DNA of 38,825 bases from Deltaproteobacteria bacterium (lineage in GTDB: Bacteria > Desulfobacterota > BSN033 > UBA1163): positions 1 to 38,825 of the forward strand of contig JAGXTA010000112.1 of assembly GCA_018333535.1 (NCBI GenBank). The letters run 5' to 3'. The notes beneath the pieces are model-generated. The model did no database searches. It was not told the origin of the DNA and saw nothing but the letters and a program-made list of their open reading frames with translations. Position 1 is the stretch's first letter. The number at the start of each line of letters is the position of its first letter. The translations under genes and the position numbers were made by a program. Shown in pieces: positions 7,246 through 16,444 of this stretch.

Positions 7246-7623
7246 TCATTCCTTTACAGAGATCTTTATGGTTGCCGGTCCCATGCTTCCGTGAATATTG
7301 CAATGCGCCTCAGCAGTGACCTCCAGATCTTCAAGGGCTTTTATTGTGATCTCCTTTGTAAAGACCTCTGCCTCAGGTCTCTGGCCTGAAGTAAAATCCC
7401 ACCGGGCGATCTCCTTCTTGTTAGTGATCACCTGTAACGCCTTGGTGTAGTGAATAAAACTGTTCCCTTTGTGCGTGACGGTCACCCGGATCGTTATCTC
7501 CGAGCCTTTTGTAGCGGTCTGGGGAGCCTCAATGGAAGTGGAAGACTTGTTGGCGAGGACAGGTCGGGTATAAAGAGAAATGCCTCCTAATACCATCAGA
7601 CAGCAAAATCTTCTCCTGTTCAT
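7246..7623 (-). CDS. Exported superoxide-reductase/desulfoferrodoxin-like protein
   Basis: A 125-residue protein. The N-terminus MNRRRFCCLMVLGG is a signal sequence, possibly Tat type (RRRF). The rest is an all-beta domain. His51 and His58 (THKGNSFIHY) and Cys108-x-x-His111 (AHCNIHG) match the iron-site pattern of superoxide reductases, where two His and a C-N-x-H motif are ligands. The His-His spacing is 7 rather than the usual 6, and the first His ligand of classical enzymes is not obvious. It may be a divergent SOR or a related sulfur/iron carrier. AGGAGG lies 7 bp before the ATG. Confidence 0.65.
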   Translation of the reverse strand: MNRRRFCCLMVLGGISLYTRPVLANKSSTSIEAPQTATKGSEITIRVTVTHKGNSFIHYTKALQVITNKKEIARWDFTSGQRPEAEVFTKEITIKALEDLEVTAEAHCNIHGSMGPATIKISVKE

Positions 7624-7795
7624 AGAGTGCCTCCTGGTTTGGTTTCCTCTATTATACCATTTTTATCCATCCCCCTTCAAAAAAATGATGACCTAATAAT
7701 AAAAGGATATTGCTCCGGCGAGGAAGTTATGCAATACTTCATCAGAATCCATACATCTTTTGATTGCTATACAGCCACCTTGAAGGGAGGAACCA

Positions 7796-8584
7796 ATGTT
7801 TATCACGGCGAATGGTATCAAGATAAATTATGAGCTTTCCGGGAGAAAAGATGGGGCGGTGGTCATCCTGAGTCACTCCCTCGCGTCCAGTCTGAAGATG
7901 TGGGAGCCTCAGATGGAGATGCTAAGGTCACATTTTCAGGTTGTCCGTTACGATACACGGGGCCATGGCCGAAGCGAGACAACGCCAGCCCCTTACACAT
8001 TGGAACTTTTAGCCGAAGATGCGATCCGTTTGCTCGATGCTTTGAATATTGGGCAGGTCCACTGGGTCGGTCTCTCCATGGGTGGAATGATCGGCCAGGC
8101 CATTGCCTTAAATCACCCCCAGCGGCTTAAAATCCTTGCCCTGTGTGATACAGCCTCCACCATCCCACCAGAGGCACAACCGATATGGGATGAGCGGATC
8201 GAAGGAGTGCTCCGGAAAGGGATGGAGTCCCAATTAGAGACGACGATGGAGCGCTGGTTCACTCCATCCTTTCTCAGCTTGAACTCTCCAATGTTAACCC
8301 TGATTAAAGAGGAATTTTTAGCCACACCGGCAGAAGGTTATATCGGATGTGCAGGAGCGATCCGGCGACTTAATTATCTGAGCCGGCTCAGTGAGATCAA
8401 TCTCCCAACTTTCATCATAGTGGGTGAGGATGATCCCGCAACGCCTGTTTCGGCCTCCAAGGCCATTCATGAACACATTAAAAATTCAAAGCTGGTCATC
8501 CTTCCATCCACACGCCACCTCTCCAATGTGGAACAGGCAGAGGCGTTCAATACCCACCTGTTAAGGTTTTTAAAAGAGGTTTAA
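7796..8584 (+). CDS. Alpha/beta hydrolase, 3-oxoadipate enol-lactonase-like
   Basis: A 262-residue hydrolase. The nucleophile elbow is GLSMGG (Ser94); the acid is Asp213 (GEDDPATP) and the base His241 (TRHLSNVE). RYDTRGHGRS (51-60) and the overall length fit the PcaD branch of the family. No other aromatic-degradation genes are nearby, so the substrate is open. GGGAGGAACC precedes the ATG. It stands alone, with an EamA gene convergent 14 bp downstream. Confidence 0.85.
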   Translation: MFITANGIKINYELSGRKDGAVVILSHSLASSLKMWEPQMEMLRSHFQVVRYDTRGHGRSETTPAPYTLELLAEDAIRLLDALNIGQVHWVGLSMGGMIGQAIALNHPQRLKILALCDTASTIPPEAQPIWDERIEGVLRKGMESQLETTMERWFTPSFLSLNSPMLTLIKEEFLATPAEGYIGCAGAIRRLNYLSRLSEINLPTFIIVGEDDPATPVSASKAIHEHIKNSKLVILPSTRHLSNVEQAEAFNTHLLRFLKEV

Positions 8585-8598
8585 TCCCCCTAAGGAAC

Positions 8599-9528
8599 TT
8601 ATGAACGACGGAGGGCGCCGTGGACTCCGAGGAGGATGAACAATCCTCCGAGGATTTGCTGCGGGAAGACCTTCTCCCCCATCCAGAGATAGTTAAAGAG
8701 GATCGCCCACAAGGGGATGAGGTAGAGATAGACCATGGATCGGGTCACACCCAACTTTTCGATTCCTCCATAGTAAGAGACATGACCGATGATGCCCGGC
8801 AGAAAGATGGCATATCCGAGAGCCCACCAGGATGCTGCTCCAACCTGGTTTAAAGCGACGGGTGTTGCCAAAAAGGGGACGGCCAGCCAGAGAACGAGTG
8901 AGCCGATCATCATGCAATAGCCCATCAGGCGCAATGGGGAATAGATCTTCAGGAGGGGCTTTGACCATACAGACAAGAAGATGGCCGCACAGAAGGCGGC
9001 GATCAAGGAAAGGAGGTCACCTGCGAGGGTATCCGGAGAAAAGTGGAGTCTAACTGTGGGTTTCAGAACGACCAGCATCACACCGAAGAGAGAGATCATC
9101 ATGAAGAGGTATTGTTTCTTTCTGACGGACTCCTTTTCCACCAGATGGACATAGAGCGCGCCCCAGAGAGGAGTGGTCGACAGGATCAGTGCGGAGTTAG
9201 AGGCCGAAGTCAGGTTCAGGCCGACCAACCAGAGGACCTGATAGACCCCGATTCCCAAGAGTCCCACCCAGGCTACCTTCCAAAAATCTTTCTTCTGAAT
9301 CGAAACTCCCTTTTCCCACTTATAAGTGATTGCGAGGACAAAGAGCCCGCAGAGAGTAAAGCGGATGGCCCCAAAGAGGACTGGTGAGAAATCCTGAAAG
9401 GCCGACTTGATGATTCCATAGTTAGCCCCCCAGGTCAACACAACGATGATAAGGAGGAGATGGCCGAGGTTTTGATTTCTTTCAGGCATAGGGGATGATA
9501 AAAACAGTCTCCGAATAAAGAAATTCAT
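8599..9528 (-). CDS. EamA/DMT-family transporter
   Basis: A 309-residue inner-membrane protein with about ten helices in two EamA halves (TWGANYGIIKSAF in the first helix, FIGH-like symmetric half at about 160-300). Members export amino acids or other small metabolites; the substrate is unknown. The frame is open further upstream, but that part is translated intergenic repeat (LTPLFQRG, IPPFGKG). I chose ATG 9528, preceded by GGAGGG on the minus strand. ATG 9489 is an alternative without a Shine-Dalgarno. Confidence 0.85.
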   Translation of the reverse strand: MNFFIRRLFLSSPMPERNQNLGHLLLIIVVLTWGANYGIIKSAFQDFSPVLFGAIRFTLCGLFVLAITYKWEKGVSIQKKDFWKVAWVGLLGIGVYQVLWLVGLNLTSASNSALILSTTPLWGALYVHLVEKESVRKKQYLFMMISLFGVMLVVLKPTVRLHFSPDTLAGDLLSLIAAFCAAIFLSVWSKPLLKIYSPLRLMGYCMMIGSLVLWLAVPFLATPVALNQVGAASWWALGYAIFLPGIIGHVSYYGGIEKLGVTRSMVYLYLIPLWAILFNYLWMGEKVFPQQILGGLFILLGVHGALRRS

Positions 9529-9546
9529 TTTTAAAATCCCTCCTGA

Positions 9547-9596
9547 CCTCCCTTTACCAAAGGGAGGAATTACCCCTCTTTGGAAAAGAGGGGTAA
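9547..9596. repeat. Double hairpin intergenic repeat
   Basis: CCTCCCTTT-ACC-AAAGGGAGG (9547-9567) is followed by TTACCCCTCTT paired with AAGAGGGGTAA (9570-9596). It lies between the flavodoxin gene and the EamA gene on the minus strand and could end the flavodoxin transcript. The first hairpin resembles the CTCCCTTTGGCAAAGGGAGG unit inside the 777-918 element. Confidence 0.5.
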
Positions 9597-9643
9597 GGGG
9601 AGATTTTCTGATGAATATGTCAATTTTAAGACTTTTTATAAAA

Positions 9644-10126
9644 TTAGGAAGCCAACTTCTTGCAGAGTTCAGCCACACGCTTTCCCAATTTACGTCCATT
9701 CTCCGATGCTCTATCATCGGGAGCTCCGACACAAGCCACACCATAGTGACCGGTTGCCTCCATGGGGTCTCCCACGATGATCATTCCATAGATGAGCATA
9801 CACTGGATGATGGAGATCATGGTCGTTTCTTTTCCACCCGAGAGATCTCCCGAGGTGGCAAAAGCGGCTCCAACCTTATTCTCTATCTTCTTTCGGATCC
9901 CCACATATTCATCGAAAATCCGTTTTAAATCCCAGGCCATGGCGCCGAAATAGACCGGAGACCCCGCGATGATGCCGGCCGATTCTAAAAAGTCCTCCTT
10001 GGTCACCTCCTGGGTTGATTTCAAAAATGCCTCAACCCCTGATACCGAATTTACTCCCTCTGCAATCCTCTCTGCCAGTTTACGGGTATTGCCTCCTTTG
10101 GAATAGTAAAGGATTAGAACTTTCAT
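9644..10126 (-). CDS. Flavodoxin-like protein
   Basis: A 160-residue cytoplasmic FMN protein. KVLILYYSKGGNTRKLA at the N-terminus is the FMN-phosphate-binding loop. GSPVYFGAMAWDLK (about 61-74) and FATSGDLSGGKE (about 89-100) are the other flavin-contact segments of the flavodoxin/NADPH-dependent FMN reductase group. It transfers electrons or reduces quinone-type acceptors. The frame extends upstream but AGGAGG lies 6 bp before ATG 10126, so I take that start. Confidence 0.88.
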   Translation of the reverse strand: MKVLILYYSKGGNTRKLAERIAEGVNSVSGVEAFLKSTQEVTKEDFLESAGIIAGSPVYFGAMAWDLKRIFDEYVGIRKKIENKVGAAFATSGDLSGGKETTMISIIQCMLIYGMIIVGDPMEATGHYGVACVGAPDDRASENGRKLGKRVAELCKKLAS

Positions 10127-10264
10127 GGTTTTCCTCCTCATTTTTGTCCACGAATAACACAGCCGAAAGATCTTTGCAAGAAATAGGAAGGGCTTTTCCA
10201 CCCTTAAAATGCGGTGTGTTCCTATTGGTAAAAAAGTCGACTGAATAGTTGTCTTTATACCTTA

Positions 10265-10357
10265 TTGGGTTCTTCCGGAAGTGGGGTTTTCGCGGTAAAT
10301 ATAGGTAATGGCTTCAAGGAATTATTTCCGCCCCGAAGGAGTAAATAGAACTTTCAA
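10265..10357 (-). pseudogene. RelE/ParE-type toxin N-terminal remnant
   Basis: Reading from TTG 10357, the frame gives KVLFTPSGRK, TAA (10322-10324), FLEAITYIYRENP, then TAA (10262-10264). Ignoring the first stop, this matches the N-terminus of RelE/ParE toxins (strand, then an FLEAI..I...NP helix). The rest of the toxin is not recognisable, so it is truncated and broken. Its start overlaps the stop of the antitoxin remnant by 2 bases, as in intact TA operons. Confidence 0.55.
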
Positions 10358-10509
10358 GGTTTTGTCTCTTTCAACAAGGAATCGGCTTCAGTGAGAACGG
10401 CGTCAAGGTCATATCCCTTGCCCGCCTCGATCTCCTTTTCGCCACGGGCAAGAAGGCGCAAAAGTTCCAGTTCATGCTGGGAATGCTCATAAGCTTCCAT
10501 GCTGACCAT
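10354..10509 (-). pseudogene. Phd/YefM-type antitoxin C-terminal remnant
   Basis: A 51-residue frame from ATG 10509 contains AYEHSQHELELLRLLARGEK, then EIEAGKGYDLDAVL. This is the C-terminal half of a Phd/YefM-family antitoxin, the part that wraps the toxin. The N-terminal DNA-binding half is absent; upstream, the neighbouring frame reads KKFAVLNSDGQHGS, which fits a shifted antitoxin 'AVL' strand. A promoter or full start is not evident. Paired with the decayed toxin frame below it. Confidence 0.6.
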
Positions 10510-11147
10510 CACTATTTAGAACCGCAAACTTTTTTAGGAATGACATCTATGAATAGCGTTGGCACAACACCCTAGCGCGAAATCAACATTCATCTTTAGT
10601 TGGTGCATCCTGAATTATACGGCGGGGCCTCCAGATTTCTTCGGGTCTTGGTGTTTCCAACTCCACGGGATAGGTGAAAGTTGCCAGCTCACTTCTTTCA
10701 AAAGAGAGCCCATATGCTACGGAAAGTCGACGCATCCACCGGGCTTGTCCCGCTTCAAGTTCGAGATCACTAGGAACTGGCATTCCAAGCACATCTGGTG
10801 AAATTGCTCGCCGAAACAGCCCCCCTGAAAATGGACGCATAACAGCAACCTTGTAAGGATACTCACAATGCCCGCCCCCGCCGAAGATCACTCTGATCTG
10901 ATCTAGCTGGCTCTTCACTATGAGTTTCTGCTTAGCCCTGGCAAGTGTTTGTTCGGTACCTCGCATCAACTCCTCATGGATTGCGTTTCTGGCTTCCATC
11001 AATGGAGGCTCCACTCCACCACTTTCCTTCCTCTGCCTCCAGGTCTCCAAAGCCTCCCAGTCCGTTCTCCTGAAGGCCGAAGCAGCGCGGCGTTCGATGA
11101 AGCTGGATCCCAGTGGCAGTACATTGCCATGAAGATATTGACATCCG

Positions 11148-12233
11148 CATAAATAATGCAATATAATAGAGACATCCTGAAAGGGGGTGTCTCGATGCGA
11201 CCTAAAGGATCTCCAGCATTGTTGGAAGAACGTAGACATCGTGTGATTACGTTCCTGAAACAGAGGCTTTCGCTTCATGAGATTGGCCGGCGCATCGGTT
11301 GCCATGCGAGCAGCGTGATGCGATGGCGCAACGCCCTGCAATCGGGCGGGCAAAAGGCACTCAAAGCCAAACCGACGCCAGGACGGCCACCCCGACTGAC
11401 CTTGAAACAGAAAAGACAGCTTGTTCATCTCCTGACCCAAGGAGCCATAGCCCATGGATATCGGACGCAGTTGTGGACCACTCAACGGATTGCCGATCTG
11501 ATCGAGCGTCGGTTGGGAGTGAGATATCACCGCAATCACGTGGGCAAACTCCTCCACCAGATCGGTTGGAGCCACCAGAAACCAGAACGCCGGGCCGTGG
11601 AACGCGATGAGGCGGCTATCGAGGCATGGAAACGATCTGTCTGGCCCCGGGTAAAAAAAACGCCGCAAGGCTGGCAGCCCATCTCGTCTTTATCGACGAA
11701 TCGGGCTTCCTCTTGATTCCTTCGGTCCAAAAGACCTGGAGCCCTGTGGGGCAAACTCCTATCCTGGTTCATCGGTATTCTCATGATCGGATCTCGGCCA
11801 TCTCTGGGATCGCCGTCAGCCCGAAATGCTTCCGTTGTACTCTGTACTGTCATCTCTATGAGGACAATATCCATGGTGAAGAAGTGGCGGCGTTCCTACG
11901 TCAGCTTCTGCGACAAATAAGGGGCCATCTGATTGTCTTGCTGGACAATGGGAAGATTCATCGTGGCGACCCGGTCCAGGAGCTTCTTGCCTGCACATCT
12001 CGTTTGCACTTGGAACCCTTTCCGCCTTATGCCCCAGAATTGAACCCGGATGAGGGCGTATGGAATCATCTTAAACGAAAACTGGCCAATGGCCGTCCGG
12101 ATACTCAGACCGAGCTAATGGATGTCTTGGCTGATGAAATCTGCCGCCTTGCTTCTTCTCAGTCACTTTTGCAGGGATGCATCCAGCAGTCTGAGCTCCC
12201 CCCTTTTTTACCTTAAATGTTGCATTATTTATG
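11148..12233 (+). mobile_element. IS630-family insertion sequence
   Basis: CATAAATAATGCAA (11148-11161) and TTGCATTATTTATG (12220-12233) are perfect inverted repeats. IS630 elements duplicate TA, and a TA lies inside each end (11150-11151, 12230-12231), so the real ends may be the inner AATAATGCAA arms. The element is about 1.08 kb, carries one transposase and interrupts the ATPase gene. The inverted repeats are intact, and the transposase is full length apart from the frameshift. Confidence 0.85.
11195..12216 (+). CDS. IS630 transposase, needs -1 ribosomal frameshift
   Basis: The first frame runs from ATG 11195 to 11716: an HTH region (LSLHEIGRRIGCHASSVMRW) and RKxxP-like winged segment with HQIGWSHQKPERRA. 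The second frame carries the DDE core: FIDESGF (first Asp), LLDNGKIHRG (second Asp) and ELNPDEGVWNHLKR (Glu). They join by a -1 slip at the A8 run 11653-11660, giving VKKNAARLAAHLVFIDE and about 340 residues, the family's usual size. IS630 members are known to use such frameshifts. AAGGGGG precedes the ATG. Confidence 0.85.
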
Positions 12234-13182
12234 AGGCGTTCTATAAGTGAGATGTTCACAATTATCGTCTCGCAAAAAAATAAAAACACTTTGGTCTACT
12301 GTCCCAGCCCCAGTATCCGAAAACAAGTAAATTCCAGGACTAGAAACGCGGGAGCGGACAAAACCCTGTACATTGGCGCTAGCCTCGGGGTAGATAAAGC
12401 ATGCATCCTTAACTGTGAGGTCCTCTTTCTTGCTGATCTTGGTCAGTAACCTTTCGACTTCTGCAACATCGACAACCGGATGCCTGTTGAGATCGTCCAT
12501 GAGAACCCATGCCTCAAAAAGAACCTGGTTATACAGTCGATTCACCTCTGGACGTTCGGCATCAGCCACAGGGACAGCGAGATTCACCGCAACATAGTCA
12601 TCCGCACGCATGCCAAAGCTCGGAAGTCGTTGTCTCACCTGTCCCCGGATCTCACCGAAGGCACCAGCCAGGAAATATACAGCACAGTTGCGAACGAATG
12701 CGGCCAATTGATTTACGTCCGATTCCCCGAGGGCATTCCGATATGGATCTAGCACAGGATCATGCCACTGACGTAGAGCGACCTTTTCAAGCGCATGCTT
12801 CAGGTGATACAGTCCGTTCGCGTGATAGTCGGACCCAGGATTTTCGACGTGGCTGAGTTTTCCATTTCTCATCAATAACACACTTGAGATTAGGAAGGGA
12901 TGCTCCATGCGTTCAGATCCAGCGGGCAGGTAAACCCACGCCTTGTTGGTAATTACGTCTCGACATACACACTTGGAATACGCAGTCCCAAAATCAAACC
13001 CGATCTGGACGAAATACGGCTCGCGCTCCGAACTGCTTTTTCGTCCAACCTCAACCTGTGGCACTGAAACCGTTTTCGCCTGTTGCGGAGGAGAATAGGT
13101 AGCTATGTATTTCTCGCTCTTTTTTACAAAGAGCTTTTCCTTAAGTCTCTGAAGAAAACCCTTCCAATTGCTCATGGATTTT

Positions 13183-16100
13183 TCACTGGTTCTGTGTTGC
13201 GGGCGTCCCAATCACCTGGAAGACACCAGCAGCCACGGGCGACTGTTCCATGTCGACCTTGGATTTCTCATTTAGTTCCCGAAGCCGCTGCTCCTTGTTC
13301 TCCTTTGCAGTTCGGAGTAAGCCCTCTGCTGGGCGAATCATTCTATCATCGCCCCTTTTTTGTCGTAAGGTCTCCAGGCGCTGCTCGTGTTCAGTGATGC
13401 GTCGGTCGAAGATGGCCCGGACACGCTGAGTCTTAATTTGGTAGATAGTATCGTTCTCTCCCTGGAACTCCTCCACTGCTAACGAAAACTGCTCTGCCAA
13501 GCTTTCCTCCAATGCATCATGGGCATGGGACAGAGCCTCTCGGTCGCAATCCACATAGTCCCAGTCGCCTCCTTTGCGAAGCAGGTGCTGAATGAAGGCC
13601 TCAGATTCTTCCGGTGGATAGTTCGCACAGTCCGCAAGCGACCGCACTCCATAAGCAAGCCTTTCCTTCGCGTAAAGACCCTTCAGCTTCCAACGCTCGA
13701 TCCTGTAGCAGTAATCACCAGGCTTCAAATCGGGATGGCTGATCCGTACTGCTGACAGGTTAAAAAAACTGTGCGCGCGGTCGTGGTTAACCTTTGTGAT
13801 CCAGCGGATTAACGGAGAGAGATGGTTGATGAAATAGATGCCGGATCGCTGGTTGAGTGGGAGACGTTGCAGCACCTCCCGGCGGAAGGTAATGCTGAAC
13901 TCGCGTTGCCGGAGCGGACGCGCACTCAGAGATCGGTCCCCGCCGATGAAATCCCCCAGCGATGAGCGGGCTTCTTGGATCAGCCGGATTCGGAGGCAGC
14001 CGTCAAAGGGTGTGTTGTGATTGACTTCACAGCCCTGAAATTCTCGCTCAAAGAAATCGGTGAGATAGTCCTCCAGTTCGTCTGGCTGGAGATATCGGCC
14101 TTTCTCCCGGTCCTCCTCGATCTTGTGTTGAACGTAATCAGAAAAGGCGATGAGCACGTCTTCTGATTCTTCGAGCGCCTGGATCTGCAGAAGCCGAGAG
14201 TGAATCACGCGCTCGGTTTGCTCCATTAGGTGCAGTTCCTCCCCTGCCGTCAATTCTTTGCTCAGGAGTTCCACGGTCAGCTGTTGCACCTCTCGGCCAA
14301 TCACGGCTTCGAGGTCTCCGAGACTGTTGGCGAAGCGTTCAAGCTTGGAATGCAGACGATCGTAGAGCCGCTCCTCAATAGTATCCTTGACCTTGAAGTT
14401 GACCACGGAGATACGTTTTGCCTGCTGTCCAACGCGGTCGATGCGTCCGATCCGCTGCTCGACTCGCATGGGGTTCCAGGGTAGGTCGTAATTGGCAAGC
14501 ACCCGGCAGAACTGGAGGTCGATCCCCTCGCTGCCAACCTCGGACGAAAGCAATACCCTGGGGCCACGCGGATCCTTGAACCGGTCGATCTCCTCCCAAC
14601 GTTGTTCGTTCGGCACGCCGCCGTGGATTACGGTTACGCTAACTCCATCTGACATCAAGCGGCGTCTCAGATAACTAAGCGTGGGGCGGTAGTAAGCGAA
14701 GACAATGACCTTCTCGTCAGGCACCACTTCAACGAGCATCCGGCGCAGTTGGTAATACTTGCTGTCATTCTTTTCGAAGTCATAGGCAAGGAGCCGACTA
14801 ATCTCTGACACGCCAAGCTCCTCTTTTTGGTCCTCGTTGAAGAGATCGTCAAAAACTTCTTCGCCCATAGCCTCATCAAACAGGTCCTGGACTTCCCCAA
14901 ACCGCCCATCCCGGATCTCTTGCGCCAGCACCGGCAGGCAGCTCGCGGCACGCAATTGCAGGCCCAGTACCTGAAAAACGTGAAAGGGTCGACTGTCCTG
15001 GCGGCATCTCCGTCGGACGATTCCAAGGATCGCTTTATAGAGGGACATCTCCTCGGAGGAGTACTCAACACTCAGGACCACTGGGTCCCGCATGGGTCGG
15101 TTTTCCTTCACCTGGACTCGCCGGGTTCGGTTCACGTAGCTCCCCAAAAGATTTAGCTTCTCAGCAAGGTCCTGGCATCTTGAAAGCTGCGCTTTGTCAT
15201 CTGGATTGAGTTGTTCAAGTGTTTCAAGAAACTGCCTGAACAGGGGTGACTGGCTGATGAACCGGCTTGAACCCATCCCGACAACGGCCTGCTTTAGGAG
15301 GACCATGTCTATAGGGGTGCGTGCCAAAGCATTTCCTGCCTGTATAGCTGGACGGTTTGCTTGGAGCAATTCCTCGAACATCCCATGTGACTCGAAAAAG
15401 CTCTCATCCACAAGGCGGAGCAGACTGTGGAGATCGGTATTACTATTGTTCACCGGCGTAGCAGAGACACAGAGAACCGAGCTGGCAGCAATCGCCAGGC
15501 TCGCACCGAGATGGAATGTTGCTGTCCCCGGAGTTCTCATATAGTGAGCTTCATCGAAAATTACCATGTCGAAAGGATCATAGCCCAATGACCAGTGACG
15601 CAGCTCGCGCAGGAACGCCGTTTTTTCAGAACCACCAAGTTCCTCCTCTGGATGCTCTTTTAGTAGACGCACCTCGTTTTTTGGAGGACGAAGTCCTGTA
15701 TAAGTGGCTATTAAGATAAAAGGATGTCCAGGCCCATTGGACTTAAGATCGGAGACTTCGCGCTGCAACTCCACGAAATCGACGATTCGCGCGTCAAACA
15801 TAAACTTAGTACGAAGTTCCTCCCGCCACTTCTCGGCTAGGATCTTCGGGCACACCACCAGCAGCCTTTGCGCCTGACGGCGAGCCTGCAGTTCCATCCA
15901 GATCAGGGCAGCCTCTATTGTTTTGCCAAGACCTACCTCGTCCGCGATAATCAGCCGCTCGGTAGGTGAGTTGATGAACTTTAGGACAGGTTTGAATTGA
16001 TAGGGATAAAAATCGATCTGTGCCGCTTCCATCGAGTAGATTACCTCATGGAGCGTACCTTTGAGCTTTTCATATGTGATAAGACGCTGAAGATCCCGGA

Positions 16101-16341
16101 CCTTACCAAAATGCCCTCTTCGCAACTGCTCGACCATTGAGCCTGGAGGCGGTATCGCATCCAGAGAAGACAGCGGACGATAACTGGTTCCGCCACCGGG
16201 ATAAAATAGCTGCACCATAATGTGCGGACCTGCTTTACGCCATTTGCCAGTATATTGGCCTGGCTGGCCGGGATTGTGCCGGTCGATCACCCAATCGCCA
16301 GGTGAAAAAGGAATGTCGCACTTGGTAGGATCAGGACACAT
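13183..16341 (-). CDS. SNF2/RapA-like DNA helicase, defence-island type
   Basis: A 1052-residue superfamily 2 ATPase. Motif I is ADEVGLGKT (Lys140), motif II is DEAH (263-266) and motif III is SATP. The C-terminal helicase half has HGGVPNEQRW, SSEVGSEGIDLQ and QRIGRIDRVGQ (about 555-650). The last 350 residues are charged and coiled-coil-like with no recognised domain. It should translocate on DNA; a nuclease domain is not seen. It follows hsdR by 103 bp and precedes the ATPase by 8 bp. Such helicases occur in DISARM, Dpd and other defence clusters, but the usual partners of those systems are missing. Confidence 0.85.
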   Translation of the reverse strand: MCPDPTKCDIPFSPGDWVIDRHNPGQPGQYTGKWRKAGPHIMVQLFYPGGGTSYRPLSSLDAIPPPGSMVEQLRRGHFGKVRDLQRLITYEKLKGTLHEVIYSMEAAQIDFYPYQFKPVLKFINSPTERLIIADEVGLGKTIEAALIWMELQARRQAQRLLVVCPKILAEKWREELRTKFMFDARIVDFVELQREVSDLKSNGPGHPFILIATYTGLRPPKNEVRLLKEHPEEELGGSEKTAFLRELRHWSLGYDPFDMVIFDEAHYMRTPGTATFHLGASLAIAASSVLCVSATPVNNSNTDLHSLLRLVDESFFESHGMFEELLQANRPAIQAGNALARTPIDMVLLKQAVVGMGSSRFISQSPLFRQFLETLEQLNPDDKAQLSRCQDLAEKLNLLGSYVNRTRRVQVKENRPMRDPVVLSVEYSSEEMSLYKAILGIVRRRCRQDSRPFHVFQVLGLQLRAASCLPVLAQEIRDGRFGEVQDLFDEAMGEEVFDDLFNEDQKEELGVSEISRLLAYDFEKNDSKYYQLRRMLVEVVPDEKVIVFAYYRPTLSYLRRRLMSDGVSVTVIHGGVPNEQRWEEIDRFKDPRGPRVLLSSEVGSEGIDLQFCRVLANYDLPWNPMRVEQRIGRIDRVGQQAKRISVVNFKVKDTIEERLYDRLHSKLERFANSLGDLEAVIGREVQQLTVELLSKELTAGEELHLMEQTERVIHSRLLQIQALEESEDVLIAFSDYVQHKIEEDREKGRYLQPDELEDYLTDFFEREFQGCEVNHNTPFDGCLRIRLIQEARSSLGDFIGGDRSLSARPLRQREFSITFRREVLQRLPLNQRSGIYFINHLSPLIRWITKVNHDRAHSFFNLSAVRISHPDLKPGDYCYRIERWKLKGLYAKERLAYGVRSLADCANYPPEESEAFIQHLLRKGGDWDYVDCDREALSHAHDALEESLAEQFSLAVEEFQGENDTIYQIKTQRVRAIFDRRITEHEQRLETLRQKRGDDRMIRPAEGLLRTAKENKEQRLRELNEKSKVDMEQSPVAAGVFQVIGTPATQNQ

Positions 16342-16444
16342 AATCTCAGCTCAGAATGGATTCGTGATTACTTAGGATTCAGTCCTTTTCTCTAAAAGAA
16401 GCCATGTGTCTCCGAGGACAGATTTGGCTCTACAACTGCCAGCT

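Larger units (their letters stand above)
10583..13175 (-). pseudogene. HSP70/actin-like ATPase gene, split by an IS630 element
   Basis: The N-terminal part (12234-13175) starts at ATG 13175, 8 bp after the helicase stop. It has the phosphate-1 motif FDFGTAYSK (Asp61) and phosphate-2 motif DTGAGTVD near residue 290. The C-terminal part (10583-11147) has NVLPLGSSFIERR and the adenosine motif VIFGGGGHCE. Together they would form a protein of about 500 residues of the HSP70/actin fold. The IS630 insertion (11148-12233) ends the first part at TPHK. Removing the element and one TA leaves the two halves one base out of frame, so a further indel or base error exists. Function unknown; the operon context suggests defence. 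Confidence 0.75.

Noticed and set aside
9529-9744. N-terminal extension of the EamA transporter by 72 residues
   Set aside because: It is translated intergenic repeat DNA with no family match and a better Shine-Dalgarno exists before ATG 9528.
10583-11668. A single 361-residue minus-strand gene
   Set aside because: Its first half is the antisense of the IS630 transposase; only 10583-11147 is the ATPase C-terminal part.
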